64,000 nt of DNA from Streptomyces rapamycinicus NRRL 5491 (GTDB taxonomy: Bacteria > Actinomycetota > Actinomycetes > Streptomycetales > Streptomycetaceae). Below the pieces are notes generated by a model. The model did not search any database. It saw nothing but the letters and a program-made list of their open reading frames with translations, and was not told where the DNA came from. Location of the stretch: contig NZ_CP085193.1 in the NCBI RefSeq assembly GCF_024298965.1, positions 12,338,001-12,402,000 of the forward strand, in the 5' to 3' direction. Numbering within the stretch: position 1 is the first letter of the stretch; each line of letters starts with the position of its first letter. Below are positions 25,257-35,242 of the stretch, piece by piece. Position numbers and translations under genes: made by a program.

Positions 25257-25503
25257 CGCGAGGGGGTGCTCCGGGATCCCAGTACGGTCGATGCGAGCGT
25301 TTCGGTACATGAACACGTAAGTTGTGGGAGGCCCGGATACGGCCCGCCGTGAGCTCAAGGCCGAACCCCTGGCCACAACAGGAACGCCCCGGGACCACGG
25401 CGCGCCTGAGCACCCCTCCACCGCCGAAACGCTGCTTGCCCGGTAGCGGGCTGCTGGGCCGGCCCGCTGCGCGGTATCACCGGCCGGTCCCAGGACGAGA
25501 GCG

Positions 25504-26243
25504 GTGGCCGACCGTCCAGCCGTCAGCCGTCAGCCGTCAGCGGTCCTGGCGCAGGCTGGCGCCCTGCGGTGGCAGACGCGCGTCCCGGTCGCCGTCCTGG
25601 CCGTGAACACGGCGACCGGGCTCGTGGTGTGGGTGCTGCTGCCTGTGGTGACCTTGACCGGGGCTCTGCTCGCGGCGCAGGTCACTTTGTGCGTGCTGTC
25701 GGCCACCAGGCCGCGCCGGGTCTCGGTACGGGCACTGGTGGCGATGTGCTTGCCGGCGCCGCCTGCGTTCGCAGCCGGCGGCCCCACGGGTCTGACGGCA
25801 TACCTCCTGACGGTGGTCCTGACCTGGACCGCGGGCCGGTGGCGCGGGGCCCAGCAGGCACGCATCAGGGCGGAGACGCGCCGGGCGGTGGTGGAGGAAC
25901 GCACCCGGATCGCGCGCGAGGTGCACGACGTCGTGGCACACACCCTGTCGGTTATGGTCATCCAGGCGAGCGCCGCCGCCGTGTTCACCCGGCAGCCCGA
26001 ACAGGCCCGCCAGGCACTGCGCGCCATCGAGACCGGCGCCCGCTCCGCGCTCGGCGAACTGCGCCTGCCCCTCCGCGTGTTCCGCCCCGATGCGGAGGAA
26101 GACGCGGCGGGGGAGCAGCGGGAGCCGGGACCCTGGCTGGCGCGCCTGGAGGAGTTGGCCGAGACGGTGCGTGCGACCGGGGTGACCGTGCATCTCCACA
26201 ACACCGGCGCCATCGGCACGTTGCCGACCGCGGTGGACCCGGC
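25504..26243 (+). pseudogene. NarL-type sensor histidine kinase, N-terminal part of a chimera
   Basis: The open frame starting at 25504 first encodes a membrane sensor: hydrophobic segments at about residues 30-105, then the HisKA_3 motif VEERTRIAREVHDVVAHTLSVM with the phospho-acceptor His in REVHD, followed by the dimerisation helix. The ATPase domain should follow after VHLHNTGAIGTLPTAVD, but the sequence switches there (about 26240) to an unrelated esterase without losing frame. With no ATP-binding domain it cannot work as a kinase. It may have been half of a two-component pair; no response regulator is nearby. Confidence 0.85.
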
Positions 26244-26658
26244 TGGGACACGGGACGCGACCCGGCCCGCGGACCCCTGCCCGCAGCCGCCGGGCGAGGT
26301 GCCCGGCGGCAGCCTCAGCGAGGACTGTCTCCATCTGAACGTCACCACGCCCGATGGCGCGGCATCGGCACGCCCCCGGCCGGTGATCGTATGGCTGCAC
26401 GGCGGCGGCTTCACCACCGGAGCGGGCAGCTCCTACGGCGCCCACCGTATGGCCACCCGCGGCGACGTCGTGGTCGTCACCGTCAACTACCGCGTCGGCG
26501 CCCTCGGCTTCCTCGCCCACAGCGGTCTGCCCGGCTCCGGCACCTTCGGCCTGGCCGATCAGCAGGCGGCACTGCGCCGGGTCCGCGCCGAGATCGGCGC
26601 CTTCGGCGGCGATGCGCACAACGTGACACTGGCCGGCGAGTCGGCCGGCGGCTCCAAG
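26244..26658 (+). pseudogene. Type-B carboxylesterase internal fragment, middle part of a chimera
   Basis: In the same frame as the kinase piece: SEDCLHLNVTTPD, VWLHGGGFTTGAGSSY (oxyanion hole), VVTVNYRVGALGFL and the nucleophile elbow AGESAGG are standard para-nitrobenzyl-esterase/carboxylesterase B motifs. The N-terminus and everything after the nucleophile Ser (acidic residue, His) are missing. The reading frame ends 21 bases later in a short unrelated tail. Without the His it cannot be active. The junction with the kinase fragment is near 26240, the one with the patatin fragment near 26658. Confidence 0.88.
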
Positions 26659-27146
26659 ATCAGGCGGAGAACCGCCTGATCGCCCAGCGCGCCGCACTGA
26701 TCGGCGCCGAGAGCTGGCCGCGGCAGCCTCTGCTGATCCCGGCCGTTGACGCCGAGACGGGCGAGCCGATCGTGTGGGACGCGGCCGCGGGCGTCCCACT
26801 GGTGCGCGCGGTCGCCGCGTCCAGCGCCTTCCCCGGAGCCGAGCCGCCCGTCACCGTCGACGGCCGCCGCTACCTGGACGGCGCCTTGCGAGACGGCACC
26901 AACACCGACCTGGCCACCGGCGCCCATACCGTGGTGGTCATCGACCCGCTCGCCCACCGCCACCCCCGCTCCACGACCGACGGCGCCCACCTCGTGGCCG
27001 CCGATCCGGGCACGGCGCGCCTGCTGGACGCCGAGCGGAGCGACCCTGAAGCGTGGACAGCGGCCTACCAGGCCGGCAAGGCCCGGGCCGGCGCGGCAGC
27101 CGAGGAACTACGCGCGCGTTGGCGGCCCGCCACCGATCGCGGTTGA
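26659..27146 (+). pseudogene. Patatin-like phospholipase C-terminal fragment, last part of a chimera
   Basis: From about 26659, in another frame, the sequence encodes AENRLIAQRAALIGAESWP, IPAVDAETGEPIVWD, AVAASSAFPGAEPPVTVDG and RRYLDGALRDGTNTDLATGA. This is the C-terminal half of a patatin-family lipase, with the catalytic Asp in the DGALRDG strand, ending at TGA 27144. The GXSXG half is missing. Together with the two preceding fragments it makes three unrelated genes spliced by deletions within 1.65 kb. Confidence 0.8.
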
Positions 27147-27801
27147 GAGGCTCCGGATCGCCCTGCGCCCGCTTCCTCGCATCTTGGACGATGTGGGGAG
27201 GCCGATATTGAGCATGGTTGCGGGGCGTCCGGCTTGGGCCGCGGCGATCGACGTGATCCGCAAGCCCGCGCCTCCCGCGCTGCTGCGCGGCCCGGCCCGG
27301 GGTCTGCGGTTCGCGGAGGCGTATGAGGAGACCGGCAGGTGCTGGCCGCGGACGCGAGCGAGCGGCTGTACTGGCGGGTGCGGGACGGGCTGGCGTGCTC
27401 AGCAGAAGTGCAGCGGGTGCGCAGTGTAAATGGGGGATCGTTTCAGCAGGGTGTTTCCTGCTGTGGGCGGTAAGAGTGGCGAGTGGCGCCGGCACCGTGC
27501 TCATCCACCAGCCCAGCCGGTCGAAGATCCGTTGAGTGGCGTGCGCTGCTTGGCCAGAGCATCCAGGTCCGCCGTCTTGGTGACTCCCGCAGCCACCTCG
27601 AAACGACTCGCGCACCGAATACATGGTCAGACTATCGCCTTGCGGATTCATCAGGTTGTGTGGTTTATCCATGGTTTGGCCGTTTCGCAGATCTTGTCTG
27701 CTGATGATCGAGGAGTGCCCGGTTGCCGGTTTGGGGGATGTGTTCGTGATCTCCGGCGTGCCTGGCCGCATGCACTGTCCGACCAAGAGAAATGGCTCAT
27801 C
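27147..27801. other. No supported gene; low-coding-quality region
   Basis: About 650 bases between the patatin fragment and the urease operon. Open frames exist but mix unrelated compositions. A VLAADASERLYWRVRDGLA segment near 27340-27395 looks like coding remnant, but I do not recognise it. Base composition falls around 27640-27760 compared with the flanks. The urease promoter should lie here; no clear boxes were chosen. Confidence 0.5.
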
Positions 27802-28650
27802 GTGCATTTGACTCCGCATGAACGGGAGCGCCTGCTGATCCATGTCGCGGCCGACGTCGCACAAAGGCGCCGCGAGCGCGGGCTGCGCCTCAACTATCCA
27901 GAAGTGATGGCCCTGCTTACGGAGCACGTCTTCGAGGCGGCGCGCGACGGCAGGACGGTCAGCGACATCATGGACTCGGGACGGCGGTTGTTCACTCGTG
28001 ATGAGGTGATGGACGGCGTCCCGGAGATGATCAAGAACGTCCAGGTGGAGGCCACTTTCCCGGACGGTACAAAACTGGTCACTATCCACGACCCCATTCC
28101 GGAGGGCGCAGAGGAGAGCGAGGTCTACCCGGGCAAGGTCGAGCACCCCCAGCCGCCCCGCAGGCCAGGCTCCCCGGTCGACTGCGGCGACTCGTCCGTA
28201 GGCCGCGACGAGATCGACGACGCGGTCTCCCGGTACGACGCGATCTACTTCAATGTTCACCTCGACGGGGATACGCAGGGCGTCAGCCTACAGAGTGACG
28301 CCACCTCCTTGCCGGGGCCGGGCAGGACGAAGATCAAGGTGAAGAACGAGTCGGACCGTCCCATTCAGGTCGCCTCCCACTATCACTTCGCCGAGGTCAA
28401 CCCGGGGCTCAAGGTCGTCAGCATCCAGGTCCCTGCCGGTCAGACAGTCCCGGATGACCGCAGTCTGTGGAACTGCGAGGCGGCGAAGGGCCGACGGCTC
28501 AACATCGCCGCGGGCACGTCCGTGCGCTTCGAACCGGGCGACGAGTGCTGTGTGGAGCTGGTGCAGATCCAGGGTGATGTCACGGCCGGCGGCAGCAACA
28601 CCAGCGACCTGACCAAGATCCAGGGACTGCGCGAGGGGATCGTTCGATGA
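27802..28650 (+). CDS. ureAB: Urease gamma-beta fusion subunit (UreAB)
   Basis: 282 residues. Residues 1-100 are the gamma subunit ([20 protein letters not shown], then [18 protein letters not shown]); a 60-residue linker rich in Pro and acidic residues leads to the beta subunit, recognised by [22 protein letters not shown] and [10 protein letters not shown]. Ordinary UreB has a short ALxFDR turn after HYHFxExN; here about 20 extra residues ([19 protein letters not shown]) replace it. Fused gamma-beta subunits are known from a second urease class in actinomycetes. GTG 27802 fits the family N-terminus; the longer frame upstream does not. It overlaps ureC by 4 bases (ATGA). Confidence 0.9.
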   Translation: MHLTPHERERLLIHVAADVAQRRRERGLRLNYPEVMALLTEHVFEAARDGRTVSDIMDSGRRLFTRDEVMDGVPEMIKNVQVEATFPDGTKLVTIHDPIPEGAEESEVYPGKVEHPQPPRRPGSPVDCGDSSVGRDEIDDAVSRYDAIYFNVHLDGDTQGVSLQSDATSLPGPGRTKIKVKNESDRPIQVASHYHFAEVNPGLKVVSIQVPAGQTVPDDRSLWNCEAAKGRRLNIAAGTSVRFEPGDECCVELVQIQGDVTAGGSNTSDLTKIQGLREGIVR

Positions 28651-30662
28651 GTAACCCGCAGGGACAAGGCCGTGGCCAGGCGAAGAAGCCGAGCAATGAG
28701 CTGACGCGGGCGGATTACACCGCGCTGTACGGGCCGACCACGCGGGACCGGGTCCGGCTCGCCGACACCGACCTCACGCTGGAGATCGAGGCCGACTGGA
28801 GCGGCGGTCCTTCGTACAGCGGCAGTGAGATGGTCTTCGGCGGCGGCAAGGTGATCCGCGAGTCGATGGGCATGTCGCACGTTGCCAGGGACGGACAGCG
28901 CAGCGACGGTAACGCTACGGACCACAGGCCCGTCGACACCGTCATCACGGGCGCGCTGATCCTCGACTGGTGGGGCGTGGTCAAGGCCGACATCGGCATC
29001 CGCGACGGCAGGATCGCGGCCATCGGCAAGGCGTACAACCCCGAGACGATGGACAAGATCACGAGCTTCGAGATGCCGGATCGTGGGCCCACGAAGGAAG
29101 CCTCGGCCCCGACGCCGACGAACTTCGTCATCGGGCCGAGCACCGAGGCCGTCTCCGGCAATGGGCGGATCCTCACCGCGGGTGGTGTGGACACCCATGT
29201 CCACTTCATCTGCCCCGGGGAGATCCACGAGGCCCTGGCCTCGGGGGTGACCACCCTGATCGGCGGCGGCACGGGACCGGCCGAGGGCAGCACGGCCACC
29301 ACCGTGACCCCGGGCGCATGGCACATCAGGCGGGCCTTCGAGGCGCTGGATGAGTTCCCGGTCAACATCGGCCTGCTCGGCAAGGGCAGCACGATGAACG
29401 AGCACGAGCTCAACGCTCAGGTGGACGCCGGTGTCTGTGGCTTCAAGATTCACGAGGACTGGGGCGCCACGCCCGCGGTGATCGACCGAGCCCTGGACGT
29501 CTGTGAAGAGCGCGGTGTCCAGCTTGCCCTGCACGCCGACTCGCTGAACGAGTCGGGGTTCCTGGAGAGTACGCGAGCGGCCTTCACAGGCGATGGCAGG
29601 GACGCCGGGGGAAAGTTCACGAGGAAGAAGGCACGCTCCATCCACATCTTCCATGTCGAGGGTGCCGGCGGCGGTCACGCGCCGGACATGATCGAGCTGG
29701 TCAAGGAACCGAACGTCCTGCCGGCCTCGACCAACCCGACGCGTCCTTTGACGGTCAACACCGTCAAGGAGCACGTCGACATGATGATCGTGTGCCATCA
29801 CCTCAACCCGCAGATTCCGGCCGACATGGCCTTCGCCGACTCCCGGATCCGGCCCTCCACCATGGCCGCGGAGGACCTCCTGCACGACATGGGCGCCATC
29901 TCCATGATGTCCTCCGACGCCCAGGCGATGGGCCGCATCGGCGAGATGATCATGCGTACCTGGCAGACCGCGCACGTCATGAAGCGCCGCTACGGGCCGC
30001 TGAAGGAGGACCTCGAAGCCGCGACGGCCCGCACGATCACCGAGGACACCAACCACTCCTTCAACGACCAGCAGCGGCAGCCGAACGACAACTTCCGGGC
30101 GCGCCGATATGTCGCCAAGTACACGATCAACCCAGCGATCACCCACGGCATCGACGGCCACGTCGGCGACGTGCAGACGGAGAAGCTCGCCGACCTGGTG
30201 CTGTGGGAGCCGAAGTTCTTCGGCGTCAAACCGCACATGGTCCTCAAGGGCGGCCAGCTCGCCTACGCGCAGGTCGGCGACGCCAACGCGTCGATCCCCA
30301 CGCCGCAGCCCTACCAGCCGCGCCCGGTCTGGGGCTCCACCGGCCGCTCCCCGGGACGCAACTCGGTGAACTTCGTCGCTCCGGGCGTGGCCGACAACCT
30401 GAACGGAGACGGCACCAGCAGTAGTTCCGGTCTCGGCCTCGACAAGGACTTCGTGGACATCACCAGCACCCGGCACGTCACGAAGGCCGACATGAAATTG
30501 AACGACACAGTGCCCGACAGCCTCGAAGTCGACCACAACAGCTTCGAGGTCACCATCGGCGGTGCGACCACGACCGACACTCGCGCCGAACTCAATGGTG
30601 CGACCGTGCCGCGTTCCTACGTCAACGAAGTACCCCTGGCGCAGCGGTACTTCCTCTTCTGA
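28647..30662 (+). CDS. ureC: Urease alpha subunit, enlarged form
   Basis: 671 residues against about 570 for typical UreC. All catalytic residues are visible: nickel ligands His184 and His186, the carbamylated Lys267 (GFKIHEDW), His296, the [12 protein letters not shown] loop, flap Cys383-His384-His385 and Asp424 (SSDAQAMGR). It hydrolyses urea to ammonia and carbamate in the cytoplasm as part of the UreABC complex. The extra length comes from several insertions: about residues 132-160 before the HxH strand, 312-330 (basic), 452-478 after the conserved helix, and in the C-terminal domain at 600-620. The start overlaps ureAB. Accessory genes ureF, ureG and ureD follow; ureE is absent. Confidence 0.93.
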   Translation: MSNPQGQGRGQAKKPSNELTRADYTALYGPTTRDRVRLADTDLTLEIEADWSGGPSYSGSEMVFGGGKVIRESMGMSHVARDGQRSDGNATDHRPVDTVITGALILDWWGVVKADIGIRDGRIAAIGKAYNPETMDKITSFEMPDRGPTKEASAPTPTNFVIGPSTEAVSGNGRILTAGGVDTHVHFICPGEIHEALASGVTTLIGGGTGPAEGSTATTVTPGAWHIRRAFEALDEFPVNIGLLGKGSTMNEHELNAQVDAGVCGFKIHEDWGATPAVIDRALDVCEERGVQLALHADSLNESGFLESTRAAFTGDGRDAGGKFTRKKARSIHIFHVEGAGGGHAPDMIELVKEPNVLPASTNPTRPLTVNTVKEHVDMMIVCHHLNPQIPADMAFADSRIRPSTMAAEDLLHDMGAISMMSSDAQAMGRIGEMIMRTWQTAHVMKRRYGPLKEDLEAATARTITEDTNHSFNDQQRQPNDNFRARRYVAKYTINPAITHGIDGHVGDVQTEKLADLVLWEPKFFGVKPHMVLKGGQLAYAQVGDANASIPTPQPYQPRPVWGSTGRSPGRNSVNFVAPGVADNLNGDGTSSSSGLGLDKDFVDITSTRHVTKADMKLNDTVPDSLEVDHNSFEVTIGGATTTDTRAELNGATVPRSYVNEVPLAQRYFLF

Positions 30663-30781
30663 GAACCACCGCCTGCCCGGCCGCCCAAGCGCCAGCACCG
30701 CCGTCGGGCCCTCGGGCGGGCAGGCCGGGCCCGCCCGCGCTCGGCACACCTTCCGACCCCGTGAAAGGCAGCCGCTCACCC

Positions 30782-31456
30782 ATGAGCCGTGCAGCCCTGC
30801 TCCTGTTGGCCGACGGCCGCTTCCCCGCCGGAGGGCACGCCCACTCCGGAGGCGTCGAAGCCGCCGTAGCCCACCAAGCCGTACACAACACCGACAGCCT
30901 TCAGGCGTTCTGCCGCGGTCGTCTGCACACCACCGGCCTGACCATGGCCGGCCTGGCCGCCGCGGCGGCGGCCGGACTCGACCCGCCGCTGCTGGACGAC
31001 GCCGCCGACGCACGCACCCCCGCGCCCGCGCTGCGCGCCGTCGCCCGGCGGCTCGGCCGGCAGATGATACGCGCAGCCCGTGCCACCTTCCCCTCCGAAG
31101 ACCTGGAACGGCTGGCCGCCGCACGCCCCCAGGGCGCCCACCAGCCGATCGTGCTGGGCCTGGCAGCCAGGGCCGCCGGGCTCACCCCACTGGACGCCGC
31201 CTACGCCACCGCGTACGAGAACGCCGGCGGCCCGGCCACCGCGGCAGTGCGCCTGCTCGGCCTCGACCCGCTCGACGCCTCCGGGCTGCTGGCTCGTCTC
31301 AGCTCCGACATCGACGCCGTCGCCACGGCTGCCGCCCAAGCCGCGGACCGCGTCACGGCCGAGGGCATCGACGCCCTGCCGTCGGCGTCCTCTCCGCTGC
31401 TGGACATCACCGGTGAACAGCACGCCGCCTGGACTGTCCGGCTCTTCGCCTCCTGA
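30782..31456 (+). CDS. ureF: Urease accessory protein UreF
   Basis: 224 residues, all-helical, starting [21 protein letters not shown], the conserved UreF N-terminal pattern. UreF bridges UreD and UreG in the nickel-insertion complex and acts as a fidelity factor. ATG 30782 matches the family start; GTG 30761 is an alternative. The 119-base gap after ureC contains GC-rich inverted repeats but probably no terminator, since the following genes are tightly spaced. UreG starts 28 bases after the stop. Confidence 0.9.
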   Translation: MSRAALLLLADGRFPAGGHAHSGGVEAAVAHQAVHNTDSLQAFCRGRLHTTGLTMAGLAAAAAAGLDPPLLDDAADARTPAPALRAVARRLGRQMIRAARATFPSEDLERLAAARPQGAHQPIVLGLAARAAGLTPLDAAYATAYENAGGPATAAVRLLGLDPLDASGLLARLSSDIDAVATAAAQAADRVTAEGIDALPSASSPLLDITGEQHAAWTVRLFAS

Positions 31457-31484
31457 AACCTTCCCTTCTCACCTGGAGTTCTAC

Positions 31485-32180
31485 GTGCACCTCGACCACC
31501 CCGTGACCATGCCGCAGCGCCACACCCACAGTGCCGGGCCGCTCCGCGCCGAGGGCAGCCGCCGAGCCCTCCGTGTCGGTCTGGGCGGGCCCGTCGGCTC
31601 CGGGAAGACTGCCAGCGTCGCCGCGCTCTGCCGCACCCTGCGCGACCGCTGGGCGATGGCCGTCGTCACCAATGACATCTACACCCGCGAGGACGCCGAG
31701 TACCTGCTGCGCGAGGCCGTGCTGCCGCCCGAGCGGATCACCGCGGTGGAGACCGGCGCGTGCCCGCACACCGCGATCCGCGACGACATCTCCGCCAATC
31801 TGGAGGCGGTCGAACACCTGGAGCAGACGCTTAATCCCCTCGACCTCGTGCTGGTCGAGTCCGGTGGCGACAACCTCACCGCCACCTTCTCCAAGGGCCT
31901 CGTCGATGTGCAGATCTTCGTCATCGACGTCTCCAGCGGCGACGACATCCCCCGCAAGGGCGGCCCCGGCATCACCATCGCCGACCTCCTCCTCGTCAAC
32001 AAAACCGACCTCGCCCCGCACGTAGGCGCCGACCTCACCACCATGGCCGCCGACGCCAAGCGGCAACGCGGCGACCTCCCCGTCATCTTCACCAGCCTCA
32101 CCTCCGACGACGGCATCCGTGAGGTCGCAGACTGGGTCACCGCCCACCTCACCGAGTGGCACGCCAAGGCGGCCGTATGA
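31485..32180 (+). CDS. ureG: Urease accessory GTPase UreG
   Basis: 231 residues. P-loop GGPVGSGKT, switch residues in [15 protein letters not shown], the metal-binding CPH motif ([12 protein letters not shown]), the [13 protein letters not shown] segment and the NKTD guanine-specificity motif are all present. It provides GTP-driven nickel delivery to apo-urease. GTG 31485 follows TGGAG by 6 bases and gives the usual VHLDHP start; an ATG at 31509 is too short. A short His-containing N-terminus is the only extra nickel site, which may matter because no UreE metallochaperone is encoded. The stop overlaps the ureD ATG by 4 bases. Confidence 0.95.
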   Translation: MHLDHPVTMPQRHTHSAGPLRAEGSRRALRVGLGGPVGSGKTASVAALCRTLRDRWAMAVVTNDIYTREDAEYLLREAVLPPERITAVETGACPHTAIRDDISANLEAVEHLEQTLNPLDLVLVESGGDNLTATFSKGLVDVQIFVIDVSSGDDIPRKGGPGITIADLLLVNKTDLAPHVGADLTTMAADAKRQRGDLPVIFTSLTSDDGIREVADWVTAHLTEWHAKAAV

Positions 32181-33025
32181 GCCCCGCCGCACAATTCGCC
32201 GAACACCGGGCAGCGTTGACCGGAGCCCCCTCCGGCCTCGACGAGCCCGCCGGGCACCCGGACGGGGTGCGGGCCACGGCCCGCATCCACGCCACCTACA
32301 ACGGACGCGTCACCACGCTTTCCCAGCTGCGCAGTGACGGCCCGTTCCACCTCCGGCGCATGCGCACCAACGGGAACTCCGCCAGGGTGGGGATCATCGG
32401 TGCGATGAGCGCCCCCCTCGGCGGCGACCGGCTCACCATCGGCGTCACCGCCGGGGACCGGGCCGTGCTGGAGGTCACGACGGCTGCTGCCACGCTCGCC
32501 CTGCGCGGCCCCACCAGCGCCCCGGCCAGCTACGACGTAAGGCTCACCGCCGGGGAACACACGAGCCTGCGCTGGCTGCCCCAGCCGCTGATCAGCGCCG
32601 CCGGCAGTAACCTCCGGCAGACCTATACCGTCAACCTCGCCGCCACCGCCCGGCTGTTGCTCCGGGAGGAGCAGCTCCTGGGCCGGGCCAACGAGGAACC
32701 GGGTCACCTCGTCAGCCGACTCCTGGTCCACCGTGCCGGAAGACCGCTGCTCGTCCAGCGGACGGCATACGGGGCCCCAGAGCCCGGCTGGGACGGCCCG
32801 GCCGTCTTGCACGGACACCGCGCCGTCGGCCAACTCCTGCTCGTCGACCCGGAGATGGGAATCCGCCGCGGCCCCGTCCTCCTCGGCGAGGACTCCCGGG
32901 ACGGGTGCGCCGTCCTCGCACCGCTGGCCGGCGGCCCGGCACTGCTCGCCACCGCCGTCGCACCAACTTCCTCGGGCCTGCGGGAACTGCTCGACGAGGC
33001 CCTCGTACACGCCCTCCACAAGTAA
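32177..33025 (+). CDS. ureD: Urease accessory protein UreD/UreH
   Basis: 282 residues, predominantly beta. Recognisable patterns are [36 protein letters not shown] and the C-terminal end. UreD binds the apo-urease trimer and recruits UreF-UreG for nickel insertion. ATG 32177 overlaps the ureG stop (ATGA), which favours it over GTG 32156. It is the last gene of the operon: a hairpin follows 10 bases after the stop. The gene order AB-C-F-G-D is the usual actinomycete one. Confidence 0.88.
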   Translation: MSPAAQFAEHRAALTGAPSGLDEPAGHPDGVRATARIHATYNGRVTTLSQLRSDGPFHLRRMRTNGNSARVGIIGAMSAPLGGDRLTIGVTAGDRAVLEVTTAAATLALRGPTSAPASYDVRLTAGEHTSLRWLPQPLISAAGSNLRQTYTVNLAATARLLLREEQLLGRANEEPGHLVSRLLVHRAGRPLLVQRTAYGAPEPGWDGPAVLHGHRAVGQLLLVDPEMGIRRGPVLLGEDSRDGCAVLAPLAGGPALLATAVAPTSSGLRELLDEALVHALHK

Positions 33026-33034
33026 CGCGGGTGG

Positions 33035-33055
33035 CCCGCCGCTCCTTGGCGGGCG
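33035..33055 (+). terminator. Hairpin after urease operon
   Basis: GCCCGCC and GGCGGGC make a perfect 7-bp stem with a 7-base loop, starting 10 bases after the ureD stop. Likely operon terminator. Confidence 0.6.
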
Positions 33056-33263
33056 GTCGGCCACGCTGGCGGGCCGGCCCCAAGCATCCACGCCCCGCGC
33101 CGAACCAGGGACCTCGCCCAGCGAGCCCGCTCCCTTCCCGCACGAAGTGCAGCGCTGCTGCTCGCGCTGTCGTCGGTGGGCGGGGGGTGTGCCGTGGCGC
33201 CCCCTTCGCCCACCCCTGCTCGCCCACATGTCAGCACGCCTGCGAGAGAGAGCAGGACCGAAC

Positions 33264-34195
33264 GTGACCGTGCCTGTCAACGACCTGGGCATCTCCTCCC
33301 CGGGCCGGATCCACCCGCGGGTCGACCAGATCGGCTCGGGATTGGACGTGTGGGCCGTGCGAACCGGTCCGGCAGGGGGTGCGGCCCAGCGCGCACGCCT
33401 GCGCGCAGCCGGCTTCCACCGCATGGCAGCCCGCATGATCCCCGACGCTCCCGCCGCGGACGTGGAACGGCTGGCCCAGTGGATCACCTGCTCTTCCACC
33501 TCGACGACGAGCAGGACGAAGGCCCCATGGGCCGCTCCGAGACGGCGGTAAGCGACACGTACGCGGCGCTCACCGCCGTCATCGAGGGCCGCCCGCCGCA
33601 TACCCACCGAGCGTCGCCTTCTGTCCTCACCGCGGTGGCCGGCCTGTGGCCCGCCACCGCATTCGGGATGTCACACCGACATCGCTTCCGCGACCACCTC
33701 CACCGGCACCGGGACGCCTTCCCGACCCAGATCGCGCACCGCGGCCACGGCGCATGGACCAACGAGCTGCTGTCCCTCCCACGGGAGGCAGCGGCGGGGG
33801 AGACCACGAACTACGTCATCGTCCTGAAGCATGCGGCAGACTGCGGCCTTGAGGCCGCCGTACGGCAGGTGACCGACCGCATGCAGCGCCGGCGTCGCAG
33901 ATGGCCACCGCACGCCGCGGGCCGCACCACGTCACCAGGACTCCGCGCCCCTCCACCCGGGCTTGTGTCGCCCAGGTCGCCCACACGATCTGCACCATGC
34001 CCGGCACCCACCTCGCCTGGCTCCAGGAATCCGGCCGCTATCCGCCGCCCCTGGCCGACGCTGATCCTCTGCGCTTCGACTGCGCAACCCGCCGGTACGC
34101 CACCTCCTTCCACCCCGCGGCCCGCCCACGAACCCCAGCCCCATACGAATACCAGCAGCCGAATGTGCCCGACCGACGAGAGCAATTGTCAAGAC
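33264..34195 (+). pseudogene. Class I terpene synthase, two frameshifts
   Basis: Three segments in three frames reproduce one bacterial terpene cyclase. From GTG 33264: the N-terminal part up to RMIPDAPAADVERLAQWIT. A base is lost near 33488, then LFHLDDEQDEGPMGRS carries the aspartate-rich metal motif DDxxD. The same frame gives WTNELLSLPREAAAGE, the NSE metal triad (N-x3-S-x3-E). Near 33898 the frame changes again to CVAQVAHTICTMPGTHLAWLQESGRY, the usual C-terminal helix. All metal ligands survive, so inactivation looks recent or may reflect sequencing errors. No prenyltransferase or P450 gene is adjacent; product unknown. Confidence 0.85.
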
Positions 34196-35205
34196 CTGTG
34201 GATGGGAGCCGCGCCGACCCATTGGTGGTAGGCGTCTACGTCGACGTTGCTGCCGCACACGATGGTGACGACGTGTCGGTCGGCGAAGCGGTCACGGTCT
34301 TCGAGGATGGCCGCGATGCCGAGCGCGGCCGACGGTTCGACGACGAGGCCGGCGTGGTCGAGGAGCATCCGCATACCGGCGATGATCGACGCTTCCTGGA
34401 CCAGGACGGCGTCGTCAGCGACCAGGAGGAGGTCGTCCAGGACGGCCGGGATGGGACACCGGCCGGCGACGCCGTCGGCGATCGTATTGGTCGAGTCGGT
34501 GGTGACGACGCGCCGCTGGCGCCACGAGTGTGTCAGCGCCGGTGCCCCCAGCGGCTGGACGCAGATCACCTCGACTTCGGGTGCCAATGCCTTCACCACA
34601 TGGCCCACGCCGGTGGCCAGCGCACCGCCGCCGAGAGCGATCAGGACGGTGTCGAACGACGGTGCGGTGTCCACCAGTTCCAGGCCGATGGTCGCCGCGC
34701 CCTCGCAGGTTTCGATGTCCAGGCTGTCTTCGACCAGCCGGATGCCGTCGTACCTCGCGATGGCCGCCGCCCGCTCGCGAGCCATCTCGTGGTCGCCGTC
34801 CACCAGCTCCAGCCTGGCGCCCAGTGCGCGGATGCGATCAAGCTTGGCCCGAGTCGCAAAGCGGGATGCCACGACGGTGACGTCGAGCCCCCGGCCGCGG
34901 CCGGACCAGGCGAGGGCTTGGCCGAGGTTGCCCGCGCTGGCGCACACCGCGGCTCGCGGGCCATTGTCGGCGAGCAGGCGCGCGACTACCTCGGTGCCGC
35001 GGGCCTTGAAGCTGCGGACTGGGTTCGCGGTTTCGAGCTTGATGCTCACCGTGCACCCAAGGCCGGGCTCCAGCGCCTCGCAGCGGTACAGCGGAGTGTC
35101 GAGAAAGACCGGGTCGATCACCCGGCGAGCCGCCCGGATCCGAGCAGTGTCGAGACGCGTCTCCTGCACAGCACAGCAGCCTAGCGCCACCGGGCGCCGG
35201 TCCAT
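34189..35205 (-). CDS. PLP-dependent threonine/serine dehydratase-like enzyme
   Basis: 338 residues of fold type II. The PLP Lys is in SFKARG, the phosphate-binding loop in GGGALATG and the amino-acid contact in SAGNLGQALAW. It is the size of catabolic threonine dehydratase without a regulatory ACT domain; related proteins include serine racemase and ectoine-type EutB dehydratases. ATG 35205 was kept, but GTG 35169 (VQETRLD) would match the usual N-terminal length better. It is convergent with the terpene synthase pseudogene and ends over its last bases. No obvious operon; the IS256 element lies upstream. Confidence 0.82.
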   Translation of the reverse strand: MDRRPVALGCCAVQETRLDTARIRAARRVIDPVFLDTPLYRCEALEPGLGCTVSIKLETANPVRSFKARGTEVVARLLADNGPRAAVCASAGNLGQALAWSGRGRGLDVTVVASRFATRAKLDRIRALGARLELVDGDHEMARERAAAIARYDGIRLVEDSLDIETCEGAATIGLELVDTAPSFDTVLIALGGGALATGVGHVVKALAPEVEVICVQPLGAPALTHSWRQRRVVTTDSTNTIADGVAGRCPIPAVLDDLLLVADDAVLVQEASIIAGMRMLLDHAGLVVEPSAALGIAAILEDRDRFADRHVVTIVCGSNVDVDAYHQWVGAAPIHRS

Positions 35206-35242
35206 GAGCAACTGTCAGGAGTTGCAGGCCGGTTGAGGTGTG

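Noticed and set aside
25526..25546. GTCAGCC repeats near the start of the kinase fragment as a CRISPR-like or regulatory repeat
   Set aside because: Only about three adjacent 7-base units inside a coding start; no spacers and no further copies.
28440..31124. Long minus-strand frame of 894 codons opposite the urease genes
   Set aside because: It is antisense to ureAB-ureC-ureF, whose motifs are unambiguous. The translation is low-complexity Gly/Arg/Val/Asp-rich, as expected from the shadow of GC-biased codons.
31679..33607. 642-codon minus-strand frame over ureG, ureD and the terpene synthase remnant
   Set aside because: Crosses several real genes on the other strand and has no recognisable motif.
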